DNA of 64,000 nucleotides from Gallionella sp. (GCA_030645955.1 JAUSMR010000076.1:62001-126000); one strand, 5' to 3'. Counted from the first letter of the stretch, positions 28,364 through 39,019 are shown. The notes: generated from the letters alone by a model not told the origin. A program made the numbers and translations.

Positions 28364-29533
28364 CTAATCCGCCTGTTTGCGCAGAAAGGACGGAATATCG
28401 TAAGTATCCACGCCGGATTTCTCCATCGCATCTACCGCTGCCCTGCGCCCGCTTCTCATGATGGTCGGCGTATCAAGCTCCCCGTAATTCACGTTGGCTA
28501 TCGGCTCATCATGTGTGCCGGTGCGCTGGCAAACTTCTTCACCCCGATACACCACCTCCGGCTTGGGTTGCTTGCGCGCAAGCGGTGCGCCGAGGCCTGT
28601 TGCCACGACCGTCACACGCACTTCGTCTCCCATGGCTTCATCAAACACTGAGCCGACGATCACGGTCGCTTCTTCCGCGGCGAATTGGACGCATTCCATC
28701 ACATCTTCCAGCTCTTTCAGTTTCAATTGGCTGGACGAGGTAATGTTCACCAGCACGCCGCGCGCACCGGTCATATCCACATCTTCCAGCAACGGGCTGG
28801 CAATCGCACGTTCAGCCGCAAGGCGCGCGCGATCCGGGCCGGAAGCGATCGCCGAACCCATCATCGCCATGCCGTTTTCCGACATCACGGTGCGCACGTC
28901 GGCGAAGTCAACGTTAATCAAACCGGGCACATTGATCACTTCTGCGATTCCCGCCACTGCGCCTTGCAACACACCATTGGCGGCCTTGAAGGCTTCCGGC
29001 ACGGTGACATCGTTGCCCAGCACCTCCATCAGCTTGGAATTCGGCACGATGATCAGCGAATCAACATGCTCGTGCAGCGCTTCGATACCGGCCTTGGCGA
29101 AGCGCATCCGGTTTCCTTCATAAGCGAACGGCTTGGTGACTACCGCCACGGTCAGGATATCCAGCTCTTTGGCGATTTGCGCGATGATAGGCGCAGCGCC
29201 CGTTCCTGTACCGCCTCCCATGCCGGCAGTGATAAACACCATATGCGCGCCTCTGAGCATTTCCTTGATGCGCTCACGATCTTCTTCAGCCGCCGCTTGT
29301 CCGACCGATGGCTTGGCTCCCGCGCCCAGGCCCTTGGTTATAGCCGCGCCTATCTGCAACTGGGTGCGCGCCTTGCTGCGATTGAGAGCCTGCACATCGG
29401 TGTTGATGACGATAAACTCGACTCCCTGCACACCTTGCTCGATCATATGGTCCACGGCGTTACCGCCACAGCCACCCACACCGATCACCTTGATGATCGC
29501 ATCCTGAGTTTGTGCTTCCACGATTTCAAACAT
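28364..29533 (-). CDS. ftsZ: Cell division GTPase FtsZ
   Basis: 389 residues. The tubulin signature GGGTGTGAAP lies at about residues 105-114, 'VDFADVRTVM' and the T7 loop region are intact, and the C-terminal ZipA/FtsA-binding peptide 'YDIPSFLRKQAD' ends the protein. It polymerises into the Z-ring. AAGGAGACGACG precedes the ATG. No repeat-derived insertion is present, unlike many mur genes upstream. Confidence 0.98.
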   Translation of the reverse strand: MFEIVEAQTQDAIIKVIGVGGCGGNAVDHMIEQGVQGVEFIVINTDVQALNRSKARTQLQIGAAITKGLGAGAKPSVGQAAAEEDRERIKEMLRGAHMVFITAGMGGGTGTGAAPIIAQIAKELDILTVAVVTKPFAYEGNRMRFAKAGIEALHEHVDSLIIVPNSKLMEVLGNDVTVPEAFKAANGVLQGAVAGIAEVINVPGLINVDFADVRTVMSENGMAMMGSAIASGPDRARLAAERAIASPLLEDVDMTGARGVLVNITSSSQLKLKELEDVMECVQFAAEEATVIVGSVFDEAMGDEVRVTVVATGLGAPLARKQPKPEVVYRGEEVCQRTGTHDEPIANVNYGELDTPTIMRSGRRAAVDAMEKSGVDTYDIPSFLRKQAD

Positions 29534-29584
29534 CGTCGTCTCCTTATATAAAATTAATGAAAAACTGCAACCCTGAACCCAAAC

Positions 29585-29604
29585 GGTCGTAAGGCCTTAC
29601 GACC
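29585..29604. repeat. Perfect 20-bp palindrome in the ftsA-ftsZ gap
   Basis: GGTCGTAAGGCCTTACGACC is its own reverse complement. It lies about 50 bp upstream of ftsZ. It may be a mini-palindrome of the local repeat families or a binding site. Confidence 0.8.
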
Positions 29605-29623
29605 CCCTGCAAACCACAAACCT

Positions 29624-30859
29624 CTAAAAATTCCCCTGCAACCACGTTTTCATCCTTGCCAACACATCGCCAAACGAGTTTGATTGCATTCGCGTTTCCT
29701 CCTTGCGTTGATAATGCTCCAGGCCATACAACAGCAGCCCCACACCAGTCGCCATGCGCGGCGTTTTCACCACATCGGATAAGCCACCGACATATTTCGG
29801 AGCGCCCAGGCGCACCGGCAGATGGAAAATTTCTTCGCCCAGTTCGACCATGCCTTGCATGGCACTGCTGCCGCCCGTGATCACAATGCCCGATGACAGC
29901 AAGTCCTCAAAACCGCTGCGGCGCAACTCCTGCTGCACCAGCGAATACAACTCCTCGACGCGCGGCTCTATCACTTCCGCCAGGGTCTGGCGCGACAGCA
30001 TGCGCGGCCCCCGTTCACCCACGCCGGGCACCTCGATTGTGCCGCTGTCGGCCAGTTGGCGCAGTGCGCAGCCATGCTTGATCTTGATGTCTTCGGCATC
30101 CTGAGTCGGTGTGCGCAGGGCCATGGCGATGTCATTGGTGATCTGATCTCCGGCAATCGGTATCACTGCGGTATGCCTGATCGCCCCCCCGGTGAACACC
30201 GCGATGTCGGTGGTGCCGCCTCCGATGTCCACAAGACACACACCGAGTTCTTTTTCATCGTCGGCCAGCACCGCCTTGCTGGATGCCAATGGTTGCAAAA
30301 TCAGCTCGTTAACCTCCAGGCCGCAGCGATGAATGCACTTCATGATGTTCTGAACCGCCGCTACCGCGCCACTGACAATATGCACCTCGACATCCAGCCG
30401 CATTCCGCTCATGCCGAGCGGCTTTTTAATTCCGTCCTGGCCATCAATGCTGAATTCCTGTTCAAGAATGTGCAAAATCTGCTGGTCGCCCGGCAGACTG
30501 ATCGAGCTGGCAGTCTCGATCACGCGCTCGATGTCGGCAGTGGCAACTTCTTTTTCCTTGATTTTCACCATGCCGCGCGAATTGATGCTGCGAATATGGC
30601 TGCCGGCGATGCCGGTATGCACCGCATGGATTTTGCAATCCGCCATCAGCTCCGCCTCTTCCAGCGCGCGCTGAATCGCCCCCACTGTGGCCTCGATGTT
30701 GACCACCATTCCTTTTTTCATGCCGGAAGACTCGTGCATGCCCATGCCGATCACCTCCAGCGTCCCGTCCGGCTTGACCTCGCTGACGATGGCAACGATC
30801 TTGGAAGTGCCTATGTCCAATCCGACCACCAGGTTTTTGGTTTCCTTGTTTCTAATCAT
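29624..30859 (-). CDS. ftsA: Cell division protein FtsA
   Basis: 411 residues of the actin-like ATPase fold: phosphate 1 'VGLDIGTSKIVAIV', phosphate 2 'VDIGGGTTDIAVF', adenosine loop 'GIVITGGSSAMQG', and a C-terminal amphipathic membrane-targeting helix ('FGDVLARMKTWLQGNF'). It tethers FtsZ filaments to the membrane and recruits late divisome proteins. Standard position between ftsQ and ftsZ. Confidence 0.98.
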   Translation of the reverse strand: MIRNKETKNLVVGLDIGTSKIVAIVSEVKPDGTLEVIGMGMHESSGMKKGMVVNIEATVGAIQRALEEAELMADCKIHAVHTGIAGSHIRSINSRGMVKIKEKEVATADIERVIETASSISLPGDQQILHILEQEFSIDGQDGIKKPLGMSGMRLDVEVHIVSGAVAAVQNIMKCIHRCGLEVNELILQPLASSKAVLADDEKELGVCLVDIGGGTTDIAVFTGGAIRHTAVIPIAGDQITNDIAMALRTPTQDAEDIKIKHGCALRQLADSGTIEVPGVGERGPRMLSRQTLAEVIEPRVEELYSLVQQELRRSGFEDLLSSGIVITGGSSAMQGMVELGEEIFHLPVRLGAPKYVGGLSDVVKTPRMATGVGLLLYGLEHYQRKEETRMQSNSFGDVLARMKTWLQGNF

Positions 30860-30921
30860 TGCTTGCTCCTTGGCAGAGGACCGAAAATCTGTCTCTTACT
30901 ATCAGTCTCATATCTTCTGAT

Positions 30922-31647
30922 CTAACCTTTATCATTTGTAATCCGCCGGACGGCAAACCCGTTGCGGTAGCGCAAATCCACATATTTCACCGTGCCGCTG
31001 TCCTCAGCTTTCTGTATTCCGTTTTCTGTATACGGGTACACCGCCACGAATCTTGCCAAACGTTGCTGCATGTCCTCACGCCCCAACTCCAGCACCATGC
31101 CGTTACTCAAGCGTAGTTGCCAGGCGTGCCGCGGCGACAGTGCAACCTGCTCCACCGACAAGCCCAGCGCAACAAGCTGCTGATTGAATTGGGCATAGTG
31201 CTGCGCAATCTCAGCCGATGCTCCATCCTGCCCGATAAAACCCGGCAGCACTTGTTCGCTGTCCGCAACAAAAGTTTCACCATGCTGATTCACCAGCGCG
31301 CTGTTGTTCCAGCGCGCCATCGCCTGATGCTCTTCCAGCTGCACCACCAGGCGATGTGGAAATTCACGGCGAATGCTGACGCTGCGCACCCACGGCAATT
31401 TTTCCAATGAATGCCTTAGACGCTCGATATTCACGGTAAATAAATTGCCGCGCACTTCGCTGCGCATCACTTGCAACAACTTCACTGCGGAAACCCGTTG
31501 CGGAGCCTCACTCAGGCGCACACTTTGCAACCGAAGTAATCCCGGCAAATGCATCACGTAATAGGCTGCGCCATACAACATCGCGAACACGCTTAAAACG
31601 ATCAGCGCGTTGGCGGTATTGCGTATCAGTAGTGCGTTATCCCACAT
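30922..31647 (-). CDS. ftsQ: Cell division protein FtsQ
   Basis: 241 residues from the ATG at 31647, preceded by GAGGGACGT; the frame runs upstream into a repeat and should not be extended. A short cytoplasmic tail, one TM (about 10-30, ALIVLSVFAMLYGAAYYVM), a POTRA domain and the FtsQ beta domain. It forms the FtsQLB complex controlling septal synthesis. Confidence 0.94.
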   Translation of the reverse strand: MWDNALLIRNTANALIVLSVFAMLYGAAYYVMHLPGLLRLQSVRLSEAPQRVSAVKLLQVMRSEVRGNLFTVNIERLRHSLEKLPWVRSVSIRREFPHRLVVQLEEHQAMARWNNSALVNQHGETFVADSEQVLPGFIGQDGASAEIAQHYAQFNQQLVALGLSVEQVALSPRHAWQLRLSNGMVLELGREDMQQRLARFVAVYPYTENGIQKAEDSGTVKYVDLRYRNGFAVRRITNDKG

Positions 31648-31691
31648 ACGTCCCTCTCTCCAACTCTCTTCCGGAGATTCCCTCTCCCCAA

Positions 31692-31715
31692 CCCTCTCCC
31701 GCAAGCGGGCGAGGG
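31692..31715. repeat. CTCTCCCGC-type palindrome between ddl and ftsQ
   Basis: ccctctcccgcaagcgggcgaggg is a near-perfect hairpin in the 82-bp gap. The same family reappears inside murC (34147-34180) and, in variant form, murE. Confidence 0.85.
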
Positions 31716-31729
31716 AGCAAACGTGAAAA

Positions 31730-32686
31730 TCATTTGTTAACCCCTGCCAACTCCAGTATGCGCAGCACCAGTTGCTCGAAACTCATTCCCGCCTGGCGTG
31801 CCGCCATCGGCACCAGACTGTGATCGGTCATGCCCGGCGAAGTATTCACTTCGAGCAGATACGGCTGGCCCGTTTCACTCATCAGAAAATCCACACGCCC
31901 CCAGCCTTGCCCGCCGATCAACGCGAAGGCCTGCCTGGCCAGCCGCTGCATTTCGGCCTCCTGCGCAGCGCCCAGGCCGCATGGGCACAGATAGCGCGTG
32001 TCGTCGCGCAGGTATTTCGCCTCGTAGTCGTAGAACTCATTGGCCGGTTCGATCTTGATCACCGGCAATGCCTGGTCGCCCAGGATTGCAGCGGTGTATT
32101 CGCCGCCGCCGATGAAACTTTCCGCGATCACCAGTTTGTCGTGTTTGGCGGCTGCCTGATAAGCGCCGCGCAATTCGCCGGCCTTTTTCACCTTGCTGAT
32201 GCCGACGCTGGAACCTTCATTGGCCGGCTTGACGAATAGCGGCAACCCCAGTTGCTGCACCACCGCGCTCCAATCGCTGTGCTCGTCCAGCAGCGCGTAA
32301 TTCGGAACGGGTAATTGCGCCGCCTGCCACACCAGCTTGGTGCGCCACTTGTCCATGCCCAGCGCCGAAGCCAGCACGCCACTGCCGGTATAGGGAATGC
32401 CCAGCAATTCCAGCGCGCCCTGCACCGTGCCATCCTCGCCGTAGCGCCCGTGCAGCGCAATAAAGGCGCGGTCATAACCCTCATCGCGCAATGCCTGCAG
32501 ATCCTGCACTGCGGGGTCGAACGCGTGCGCATCCACCCCGCTGCGCTGCAACGCCGCCAGCACCGCCGCACCGCTCTTCAGCGACACCTCGCGCTCGGCG
32601 GATTTGCCGCCGAACAGCACCGCTACTTTGCCAAATGATCGGGGACTGAGGCTCGAGGATTTAGGATGGTTTGCCTGTTTATCCAT
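31730..32686 (-). CDS. ddl: D-alanine--D-alanine ligase
   Basis: About 318 residues from the ATG at 32686, which overlaps the murB stop by 8 bases; a TTG at 32707 is an alternative. ATP-grasp ligase with '[19 protein letters not shown]' near the N-terminus, '[13 protein letters not shown]' and '[11 protein letters not shown]' at the active site. It makes the D-Ala-D-Ala dipeptide for MurF. Residues 2-15 (rich in Ser/Pro) come from a low-complexity gaggctcgaggatttagg stretch resembling the dispersed repeats and precede the conserved start of the fold. Confidence 0.96.
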   Translation of the reverse strand: MDKQANHPKSSSLSPRSFGKVAVLFGGKSAEREVSLKSGAAVLAALQRSGVDAHAFDPAVQDLQALRDEGYDRAFIALHGRYGEDGTVQGALELLGIPYTGSGVLASALGMDKWRTKLVWQAAQLPVPNYALLDEHSDWSAVVQQLGLPLFVKPANEGSSVGISKVKKAGELRGAYQAAAKHDKLVIAESFIGGGEYTAAILGDQALPVIKIEPANEFYDYEAKYLRDDTRYLCPCGLGAAQEAEMQRLARQAFALIGGQGWGRVDFLMSETGQPYLLEVNTSPGMTDHSLVPMAARQAGMSFEQLVLRILELAGVNK

Positions 32687-33659
32687 GATTGCTTGTGTAC
32701 TCACCAATAATTTTTACTTCCGGATGCAACCTGATACCGGTCTTTTGCTGCACCGCAGCCTGCACTTCGTTGATCAGGTTCTCGATGTCCGCCGCCGACG
32801 CTTCGCCCGTGTTCACGATAAAGTTGGCGTGTTTCTCCGACACCTGCGCGCCGCCGATCCTTTTCCCCTTCAACCCGCACTGCTGGATCAGCCGCGCCGC
32901 ATGATCGTCCGGCGGGTTGCGGAATACCGACCCGGCATTCGGCAAATTCAGCGGCTGGCTGGCGATGCGCTTACCCAGCAATGCTTTGATCTCCTGCCGT
33001 GCCATGTCGCCGTCGCCCGTCTCGAACTTCAGCCATGCAGCGACGAAAAACTCTGAGGATTCAGGATTCAGGATTCGGGATTCAGCACTCTCCTGAATCC
33101 TGCATCCTGAATCCTGAATCCTCTTCACCGATCGGTAACCAATTTCATAATCCGCCGGTGTGCGAACGTATACTTCGCCGCGTCTGTTTACCGTCTGCAC
33201 GCGCAATACCTTTTCCCAGGTCTCGCTGCCGTAGCAGCCTGCATTCATCGCCAGCATGCCGCCGACCGTGCCGGGAATTCCGGCACAAAATTCTGCGCCG
33301 CGCAAATTGTGCAGGGCTGCAAAGCGCGCCAGCTTTGCGCCCGGCACACCGGCTTCGGCGTACAAGCTGCCATCATCTTCCAGGCGCAGTTCACATAGCG
33401 CGCCATGCAGCAACAGCACCGTGCCGCGCAATCCGCCGTCGCGCACCAATAAATTACTGCCCAATCCAACTGCATGCAGCGGCTCATCGACCGGCAAGCC
33501 GCGCAGGAACGCCAGCAGGTCATCCAGATCGGCGGGTTGATACATGCGCTCCGCCGCACCGCCTGCGCGCCAGCTGGTGTGCTTGCTCATGGGCACGTTG
33601 TGGCTCAACGTGCCACGCAATGCCAAATTAACAAAATGTTCCGGCTCGGTCATTTTCAT
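32679..33659 (-). CDS. murB: UDP-N-acetylenolpyruvoylglucosamine reductase MurB
   Basis: 326 residues. FAD-binding '[18 protein letters not shown]' and '[20 protein letters not shown]' are intact. The catalytic Ser is in 'NAGSVFRNP' and a catalytic Glu in '[10 protein letters not shown]', so it looks active. ATGA overlap with murC. Residues ~178-200 are encoded by a 'ggattcaggattcagg' inverted repeat (33055-33124), inserted in frame between 'IGYRSVKR' and '[10 protein letters not shown]'. Confidence 0.96.
   Translation of the reverse strand: MKMTEPEHFVNLALRGTLSHNVPMSKHTSWRAGGAAERMYQPADLDDLLAFLRGLPVDEPLHAVGLGSNLLVRDGGLRGTVLLLHGALCELRLEDDGSLYAEAGVPGAKLARFAALHNLRGAEFCAGIPGTVGGMLAMNAGCYGSETWEKVLRVQTVNRRGEVYVRTPADYEIGYRSVKRIQDSGCRIQESAESRILNPESSEFFVAAWLKFETGDGDMARQEIKALLGKRIASQPLNLPNAGSVFRNPPDDHAARLIQQCGLKGKRIGGAQVSEKHANFIVNTGEASAADIENLINEVQAAVQQKTGIRLHPEVKIIGEYTSNHG
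33055..33124. repeat. GGATTCAGGATTC-type inverted repeat inside murB
   Basis: Tandem ggattcaggattcgg units face tcctgaatcctgcatcctgaatcc units, forming a hairpin of about 70 bp wholly within the murB frame and adding about 23 codons. Confidence 0.85.
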
Positions 33660-35170
33660 AACTCACCCGGACGCTGCATCTGAAATGCCGGCATTTGCGC
33701 TGATGCATCGCCGTCTCCTTTTCCCAGCAATTTATTCGGTATACCGCCGATCGAGCCCGCTCCCATTGTGATGACCACATCACCATCGCGTGCCATCTGC
33801 ATGATGGCCTGCGGCATATCCTGAATATTTTCGACAAACACCGCTTCGTTTTGCCCCGCCACCCGCAAGGCATGCATCAGCGCGCGCCCATCCGCCGCGA
33901 CTATCGGAGGCTCACCTGCCGCATACACTTCCGCCAGCACCAGCGCGTCCACGCTGCATAGCACTTTCACGAAGTCCTCGAACAAGTCGCGGGTGCGCGT
34001 GAAACGGTGCGGTTGAAAAGCCAGCACCAGACGCTTGCCGGGAAACGCACCGCGCACCGCAGCCAGAGTGGCCAGCATTTCCACCGGATGATGACCGTAG
34101 TCGTCGATCAGAGTGAAGCTTCCTCTTCCGCCTGCGGGAGAGGAATCGATTGCCCCCTCGCCCGCAAGCGGGAGAGGGTTGGGGAGAGGGTCTGTGAGTT
34201 TCACTTCCCCATACCGCTGAAACCGCCTGCCCACACCCTGGAATTCCGCCAGTGCCGCGACAATCGCGTCATCCGCCACACCCGTTTCCAGGGCGATCGC
34301 AATCGCGGCCAGCGCATTTGACACGTTGTGCATGCCGGCCAGATTCAGCGTGATCTCCAGGTCTTTCGGTGTGCCGTTCTGCCGGCACTGCGCGGTAAAG
34401 CGCATCTGACCGCCCTGATGGCGCACGTTCACCGCACGGATTTGCGCGCCCTCGCTGAATCCATAAGTCGTCACCGGCTTGCTGATGCGCGGCAGAATCT
34501 CGCGCACATTGGCATCGTCGATGCACAACATGGCCATGCCATAGAACGGCAGATGCTCGACGAAATCCACGAATGCCTGCTTGAGCCGCCCGAAATCGTG
34601 CCCATAGGTTTCCATATGGTCGGCGTCAATATTGGTGATCACCGCAATGATGGGATGCAAGTACAAGAACGAAGCGTCTGATTCATCGGCTTCTGCCACG
34701 ATGAATTCACCGGTGCCCAGCCTGGCATTTGCGCCGCTGCTATTCAGCTTGCCGCCGATCACAAAAGTCGGATCAAAGCCGCCCTTGGCCAATATGCTTG
34801 CTGTCAGGGAGGTAGTCGTGGTCTTGCCATGCGTCCCGGCCACCGCGATACCCTGGCGCAATCGCATCAACTCCGCCAGCATCATCGCGCGCGGAACGAC
34901 CGGGATCCGGCGCGCGCGCGCCGCCACCACTTCGGGGTTGTCCGGTTTCACGGCAGTCGAAACCACCACCGCATCGGCAGTGGTCAGATTCTGCCCGTCA
35001 TGGCCGAGATACACGGCAGCTCCGAGTTTTTTGAGGCGTTTCGTCGCGCTGTTGATGCCTATATCCGACCCGCTCACCTGAAAGCCGAGATTGAGCAGCA
35101 CCTCGGCAATACCGTTCATGCCGGAGCCGCCGATGCCGACGAAATGGATATGCTTGACTTTATGCTTCAC
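33656..35170 (-). CDS. murC: UDP-N-acetylmuramate--L-alanine ligase MurC
   Basis: 504 residues, longer than the usual ~465-490. Mur ligase P-loop '[12 protein letters not shown]' (about 112-123), 'DADHMETYG' and '[11 protein letters not shown]' are present. It adds the first amino acid of the stem peptide. Residues ~324-348 ([16 protein letters not shown] onward, then SSPAGGRGS) are encoded by a ctctcccgc palindrome at 34120-34194, placed just before the conserved 'DDYGHHP' loop. ATGA overlap with murB; an 84-bp gap follows murG. Confidence 0.97.
   Translation of the reverse strand: MKHKVKHIHFVGIGGSGMNGIAEVLLNLGFQVSGSDIGINSATKRLKKLGAAVYLGHDGQNLTTADAVVVSTAVKPDNPEVVAARARRIPVVPRAMMLAELMRLRQGIAVAGTHGKTTTTSLTASILAKGGFDPTFVIGGKLNSSGANARLGTGEFIVAEADESDASFLYLHPIIAVITNIDADHMETYGHDFGRLKQAFVDFVEHLPFYGMAMLCIDDANVREILPRISKPVTTYGFSEGAQIRAVNVRHQGGQMRFTAQCRQNGTPKDLEITLNLAGMHNVSNALAAIAIALETGVADDAIVAALAEFQGVGRRFQRYGEVKLTDPLPNPLPLAGEGAIDSSPAGGRGSFTLIDDYGHHPVEMLATLAAVRGAFPGKRLVLAFQPHRFTRTRDLFEDFVKVLCSVDALVLAEVYAAGEPPIVAADGRALMHALRVAGQNEAVFVENIQDMPQAIMQMARDGDVVITMGAGSIGGIPNKLLGKGDGDASAQMPAFQMQRPGEL
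34120..34194. repeat. CTCTCCCGC-type palindromic element inside murC
   Basis: The segment ccctcgcccgcaagcgggagaggg plus flanking gggagaggaa and ttggggagaggg pairs as a hairpin. No stop codon arises in the murC frame; it adds about 25 codons. Confidence 0.88.
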
Positions 35171-35254
35171 GGTTTACCCCGCTATGTACATGTTTGGCTT
35201 CGGCATAACCTGAAGGTAAGCCTTCGCCGCAACAAGCCGCTTCGCATCGTGTTG

Positions 35255-36361
35255 TCATTCCGAAGCATCCTTGCACAGTCTCGCCACAGCAAGCGCCGCA
35301 TCGGCCTTGGCCAGGCTGCGCGCCTGTTGCGCCATCGCCAGCAGTTTTTCACGGCCCCGTTCACCATCCATCAGCCCGCGCAGCAACCGGGCCAATTTTT
35401 CCGCGCTCAATTCGCTCTGCGGCAAGAGCACAGCCGCGCCCTGCTCACTCAGAAATCGCGCGTTATGGGTCTGATGATCGTCCACCGCGAACGGAAACGG
35501 GATCAATATGCTCGCCACGCCCGCCGCCGCAAGCTCCGCAACGGTCAGCGCACCGGCGCGGCAAATCACAACATCGGCATTCGCGTAACAAGCGGCCATG
35601 TCGTCGAGAAATGGCCGGATGTCGGCCTGTACTCCGGCCTGCTGGTATAGATGTTGAACTGCCTCAAAATGCTGTTTTCCTGTCTGATGCACCACGTTAA
35701 ATTGCATATCCTCCGTAGGGGCGGGGCTAGCCCCCGCCCTTTCCAATAATGCGAGCGCCTGCGGCATGACTTCATTGATCGCCCTGGCTCCCAGACTGCC
35801 GCCCACCACCAGCACATTCAGCTTGCCGCTACGTGCCCTGTAACGTGTTTGCGGATCAGGCAAAGTTGCGATGCTGCTGCGCACCGGATTGCCGCACCAC
35901 ACGGCTTTTGGCAACACGTCCGGAAAACCGCTCAGCACTTTTTGCGCGAAATGCGCCAGCACCCTGTTGCTTAAACCGGCGATGGAATTTTGTTCATGGA
36001 TCACCAGCGGGCGGCGCAACAATGCCGCCATCAGCCCGCCCGGGAAAGTGATGTAACCGCCCATGCCCAGCACCACATCGGGGCGATGGCGGAATATCGC
36101 GGCTGCGCTCTGCCACAAGGCGGTCAGCAGATTGAACGGCAGCAGCAGCTTGCGCAGCAAACCCTTGCCGCGCACGCCTGAAAAGCGTACCCATGCCATG
36201 CCATAACCGTGCCTGGGCACCAGCTCCGCCTCCATGCTGCCCGGCGCCCCCAGCCAAGTCACCTTCCAGCCCTGCGCGCGCAGCACGTCGGCGACGGCCA
36301 GCCCCGGCATGATGTGTCCGCCGGTGCCGCCCGCCATGATGAGGATTGAGCGATTACTCAT
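35255..36361 (-). CDS. murG: UDP-GlcNAc:undecaprenyl-PP-MurNAc-pentapeptide GlcNAc-transferase MurG
   Basis: 368 residues from the ATG at 36361 ([17 protein letters not shown]), overlapping the ftsW stop by 4 bases; the frame extends 405 bases upstream but that part is shadow of ftsW. The GGTGGH loop near residue 10 and '[15 protein letters not shown]' bind the nucleotide sugar. It makes lipid II on the cytoplasmic face. A ggggcggggctagccccc palindrome (35716-35741) in frame adds about 10 residues (reading '[12 protein letters not shown]'). Confidence 0.97.
   Translation of the reverse strand: MSNRSILIMAGGTGGHIMPGLAVADVLRAQGWKVTWLGAPGSMEAELVPRHGYGMAWVRFSGVRGKGLLRKLLLPFNLLTALWQSAAAIFRHRPDVVLGMGGYITFPGGLMAALLRRPLVIHEQNSIAGLSNRVLAHFAQKVLSGFPDVLPKAVWCGNPVRSSIATLPDPQTRYRARSGKLNVLVVGGSLGARAINEVMPQALALLERAGASPAPTEDMQFNVVHQTGKQHFEAVQHLYQQAGVQADIRPFLDDMAACYANADVVICRAGALTVAELAAAGVASILIPFPFAVDDHQTHNARFLSEQGAAVLLPQSELSAEKLARLLRGLMDGERGREKLLAMAQQARSLAKADAALAVARLCKDASE
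35716..35741. repeat. GGGGCGGGGCTAGCCCC palindrome inside murG
   Basis: An almost perfect GC hairpin within the murG reading frame at about residues 206-216, where other MurG proteins have a short surface loop. Confidence 0.8.
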
Positions 36362-37515
36362 ACCGGCAACCCCCGCGCAATCCGGCGATTCTCCCAATCG
36401 ATGCGGAGCAATATGGCCGCAGCGATACAGTTCACCACCAGGCCGCTGCCGCCGAAACTCAGGAACGGCAATGTCAATCCCTTGGTAGGCAGCACGCCCA
36501 TATTCACGCCGATGTTGATCACCGCCTGCATGCCGAGCCACACGCCGATACCTTGCGCGACCAGCGCGGAGAAGTTGCGTTCGAGAAATGCGGCATGGCG
36601 GCCGATCTGAAGAGCGCGCACCACCAGCAGCGCAAACAACACGATTACCGCTGCCACACCGGTTAATCCCAGCTCTTCCGCAATCACTGCCATCAGGAAG
36701 TCGGTGTGCGCTTCCGGCAGGTAGAACAATTTTTCCACGCTGCCGCCCAGCCCCACGCCAAACCATTCGCCGCGCCCGAAGGCGATCAGCGCATGGCTCA
36801 GTTGATAGCCCTTGCCGTAAGGGTCAGCCCACGGATCCATAAAGCCGATGACGCGCTGCATCCGATAAGGCGAAAGAATAGTCAATGCCGCAAACCCCAG
36901 CGGCAATGCAATGATCAGGCCGGCAAACACCTTGAGATTAAAGCCGCCCAGCCACAGCGTGGCCAGCGTGATGGTGCAAATCACCACGACCGCACCCATG
37001 TCCGGCTCAAGCAGCAACAGCCAGCCAACCAGCAGCATCGCCGCAAACATCGGCACAAAAGCCTTGCTGAACAAGTGACCTACCTTGCCCTTGCGAACCG
37101 TATAGTCGGCGGCATACAGCACCGCGAACAGTTTCATCAATTCGGAAGGCTGCAGATTGATGACAAACAGCGACAGCCATCTGCGGCTGCCATTCACTTC
37201 GCGCCCGATACCCGGAATCAGCACCAGCAAGGCTGCCCCGAACAAAAACAAATAGGGCGCGTAGCTTTGCCACATTTGCACCGGCACCTGAAAAGCAAAC
37301 AATCCGGCAATTAAACCCACACAGATGTACGCACCATGCCGCAGCAAATAATACGTCGGTTGATAGCCGGTAAATTTGTTCGCCTCCGCCGTGGCGATCG
37401 AGGAGGAATACACCATCACCAAACCGAGCGCAATCAAACCTGCCAACCCCCAAATCAGCAACTCGTCGAATTGGGCTTGTGGCGTGCGGATGCGCGTCTT
37501 GACTAACGAGACCAT
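36358..37515 (-). CDS. ftsW: Septal peptidoglycan glycosyltransferase FtsW (SEDS family)
   Basis: 385 residues with about ten TM helices. Conserved SEDS segments: '[16 protein letters not shown]' and the C-terminal '[12 protein letters not shown]'. It polymerises lipid II with FtsI at the septum. It overlaps murD by 13 bases and murG by 4. Confidence 0.97.
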   Translation of the reverse strand: MVSLVKTRIRTPQAQFDELLIWGLAGLIALGLVMVYSSSIATAEANKFTGYQPTYYLLRHGAYICVGLIAGLFAFQVPVQMWQSYAPYLFLFGAALLVLIPGIGREVNGSRRWLSLFVINLQPSELMKLFAVLYAADYTVRKGKVGHLFSKAFVPMFAAMLLVGWLLLLEPDMGAVVVICTITLATLWLGGFNLKVFAGLIIALPLGFAALTILSPYRMQRVIGFMDPWADPYGKGYQLSHALIAFGRGEWFGVGLGGSVEKLFYLPEAHTDFLMAVIAEELGLTGVAAVIVLFALLVVRALQIGRHAAFLERNFSALVAQGIGVWLGMQAVINIGVNMGVLPTKGLTLPFLSFGGSGLVVNCIAAAILLRIDWENRRIARGLPV

Positions 37516-38921
37516 GCGCCCTCCTTGATTACCTCTCCCCCTGACAAAGGGGGGGTTAGCTGATGCACCGCCTGCACAAACGCTTCGGCGCGATGCGCGT
37601 AATTGCGGAACATGTCGAAACTGGCGCAGGCCGGGGACAACAGCACAGCATCGCCACTGAGCGCCAGGCGTGAAGCTTGCTGCACGGCATCACTCATGTC
37701 TTTGGCGCGCGCCACCGTCACGCCGCAACCATTCAGGGCGATAGCAATCTTTGCTGCGTCACGCCCGATCAATACCACCGCACGGGCGTATTGCGCCACA
37801 GCCGGCTTGAGTGGCGCGAAATCCTGCCCCTTGCCCTCACCGCCCGCGATCAGCACCGCCTTGCGTCCCAAACCTTGCAGCGCGGCGATGGTCGCGCCGA
37901 CATTGGTACCCTTGGAATCGTCGTAGTATGTGACATTGCCGATCTCTGCCACACGTTCCACCCGGTGCGGCAATCCCTTGAAGTTGCACAGTGCATCGAG
38001 CAGCACCGGCATCGGCAAATCTATCGCGCGGCATAGCGCCAGTGCGGCCAGCGCATTGGCGGCATTGTGCAATCCGGCGACTTGCAGTTCGCCCGCTTCC
38101 AGCAGCCGTTCACCCCCCTGCACCAGCCAAATGCCGTCTGCCGCACGCTCGATGCCCCAATCATGCTCACCGCGCGGCCTGTCCAACCCGAAAGTCACAA
38201 TCTCGCGCCCGGGCAATGCCATGCCCATGCTGCGCGCATCATCGCGATTCAACACCTGCACACCGTTACCATGAAAAATGCGCGCCTTGGCAGCCGCGTA
38301 TTCATCCATGCCGGCGTAGCGGTCCAGATGATCCTCGCTGACATTCAGCACCGTCGCGGCATCGACATTCAGACTGAACGTGGTTTCCAGTTGAAAGCTG
38401 GACAGCTCCAGCACCCATATTTCCGGCTGATTTGCACCGCGCGCCAGCACGACATCCAGCACCGCCGGAGAAATGTTGCCCGCCGCCACCGCGTCCTTGC
38501 CCGCCGCCTTACACAAATGTTCCACCATGCTGGTCACGGTAGTCTTGCCATTCGCGCCGGTAATCGCGAGAACCCTGGTCTTTAGTCGTAAGTCGCTAGT
38601 CGCCAGTTGCTGCGCGAACAGTTCGATGTCGCCTGCCACAGGAATGCCCCTCGCCACTGCTTTTGCCACAACCGGATCGCGCAGCGGCACACCGGGGCTG
38701 ATGGCGATCAACTCAATGCCCTCAAGCAGTGCGTCGCTGAATATTCCGCAAAAAATCTGCCCTGGTGAAACATACTGGCCGGCCTCGGCCAAACCTGGCG
38801 GTTCGCTGCGGCTGTCCGCGACACGCAGCCGCGCGCCCTGTGCACTCAGCCAGCGCAGCATCGACAGCCCGGTCTCACCGAGACCGAGTACCAGCACTTT
38901 TTTGTCAGCCCAATTTTTCAA
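37503..38921 (-). CDS. murD: UDP-N-acetylmuramoylalanine--D-glutamate ligase MurD
   Basis: 472 residues, against ~440-450 commonly. P-loop '[13 protein letters not shown]' (about 120-132), '[12 protein letters not shown]' and '[11 protein letters not shown]' are intact. It adds D-Glu. Two low-complexity additions are seen: '[11 protein letters not shown]' at about 106-115 (tttagtcgtaagtcgctagtcgcc) and a C-terminal tail '[16 protein letters not shown]' from a cccctgacaaaggggg palindrome that runs into the ftsW start. Confidence 0.97.
   Translation of the reverse strand: MKNWADKKVLVLGLGETGLSMLRWLSAQGARLRVADSRSEPPGLAEAGQYVSPGQIFCGIFSDALLEGIELIAISPGVPLRDPVVAKAVARGIPVAGDIELFAQQLATSDLRLKTRVLAITGANGKTTVTSMVEHLCKAAGKDAVAAGNISPAVLDVVLARGANQPEIWVLELSSFQLETTFSLNVDAATVLNVSEDHLDRYAGMDEYAAAKARIFHGNGVQVLNRDDARSMGMALPGREIVTFGLDRPRGEHDWGIERAADGIWLVQGGERLLEAGELQVAGLHNAANALAALALCRAIDLPMPVLLDALCNFKGLPHRVERVAEIGNVTYYDDSKGTNVGATIAALQGLGRKAVLIAGGEGKGQDFAPLKPAVAQYARAVVLIGRDAAKIAIALNGCGVTVARAKDMSDAVQQASRLALSGDAVLLSPACASFDMFRNYAHRAEAFVQAVHQLTPPLSGGEVIKEGAWSR
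37530..37562. repeat. CCCCCTGACAAAGGGGG repeat encoding the MurD tail
   Basis: This palindrome belongs to the family that gives 'LTPPL(K/S)GG' peptides. It sits at the 3' end of murD before the overlap with ftsW. A second member lies inside rlmN at ~50690-50815. Confidence 0.75.
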
Positions 38922-38943
38922 TGTTTTTCCTTAAACCAGTTGT

Positions 38944-39016
38944 TAGACGTAAGACGTAAGTTGGAAGTTTGGAACTGCTAACAACTTACGTCTTACGTCT
39001 TACGTCTTCCTACTTA
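38944..39016. repeat. ACGTAAG inverted repeat between mraY and murD
   Basis: acgtaagacgtaagttgg faces aacttacgtcttacgtcttacgtcttcc. It fills the 98-bp gap between mraY and murD, the widest gap of the mur section apart from murE-ftsI and murG-murC. Confidence 0.85.
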
Positions 39017-39019
39017 CGC

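Noticed and set aside
36362..36766. N-terminal extension of murG
   Set aside because: It lies within ftsW, and the MurG fold begins at the ATG 36361.
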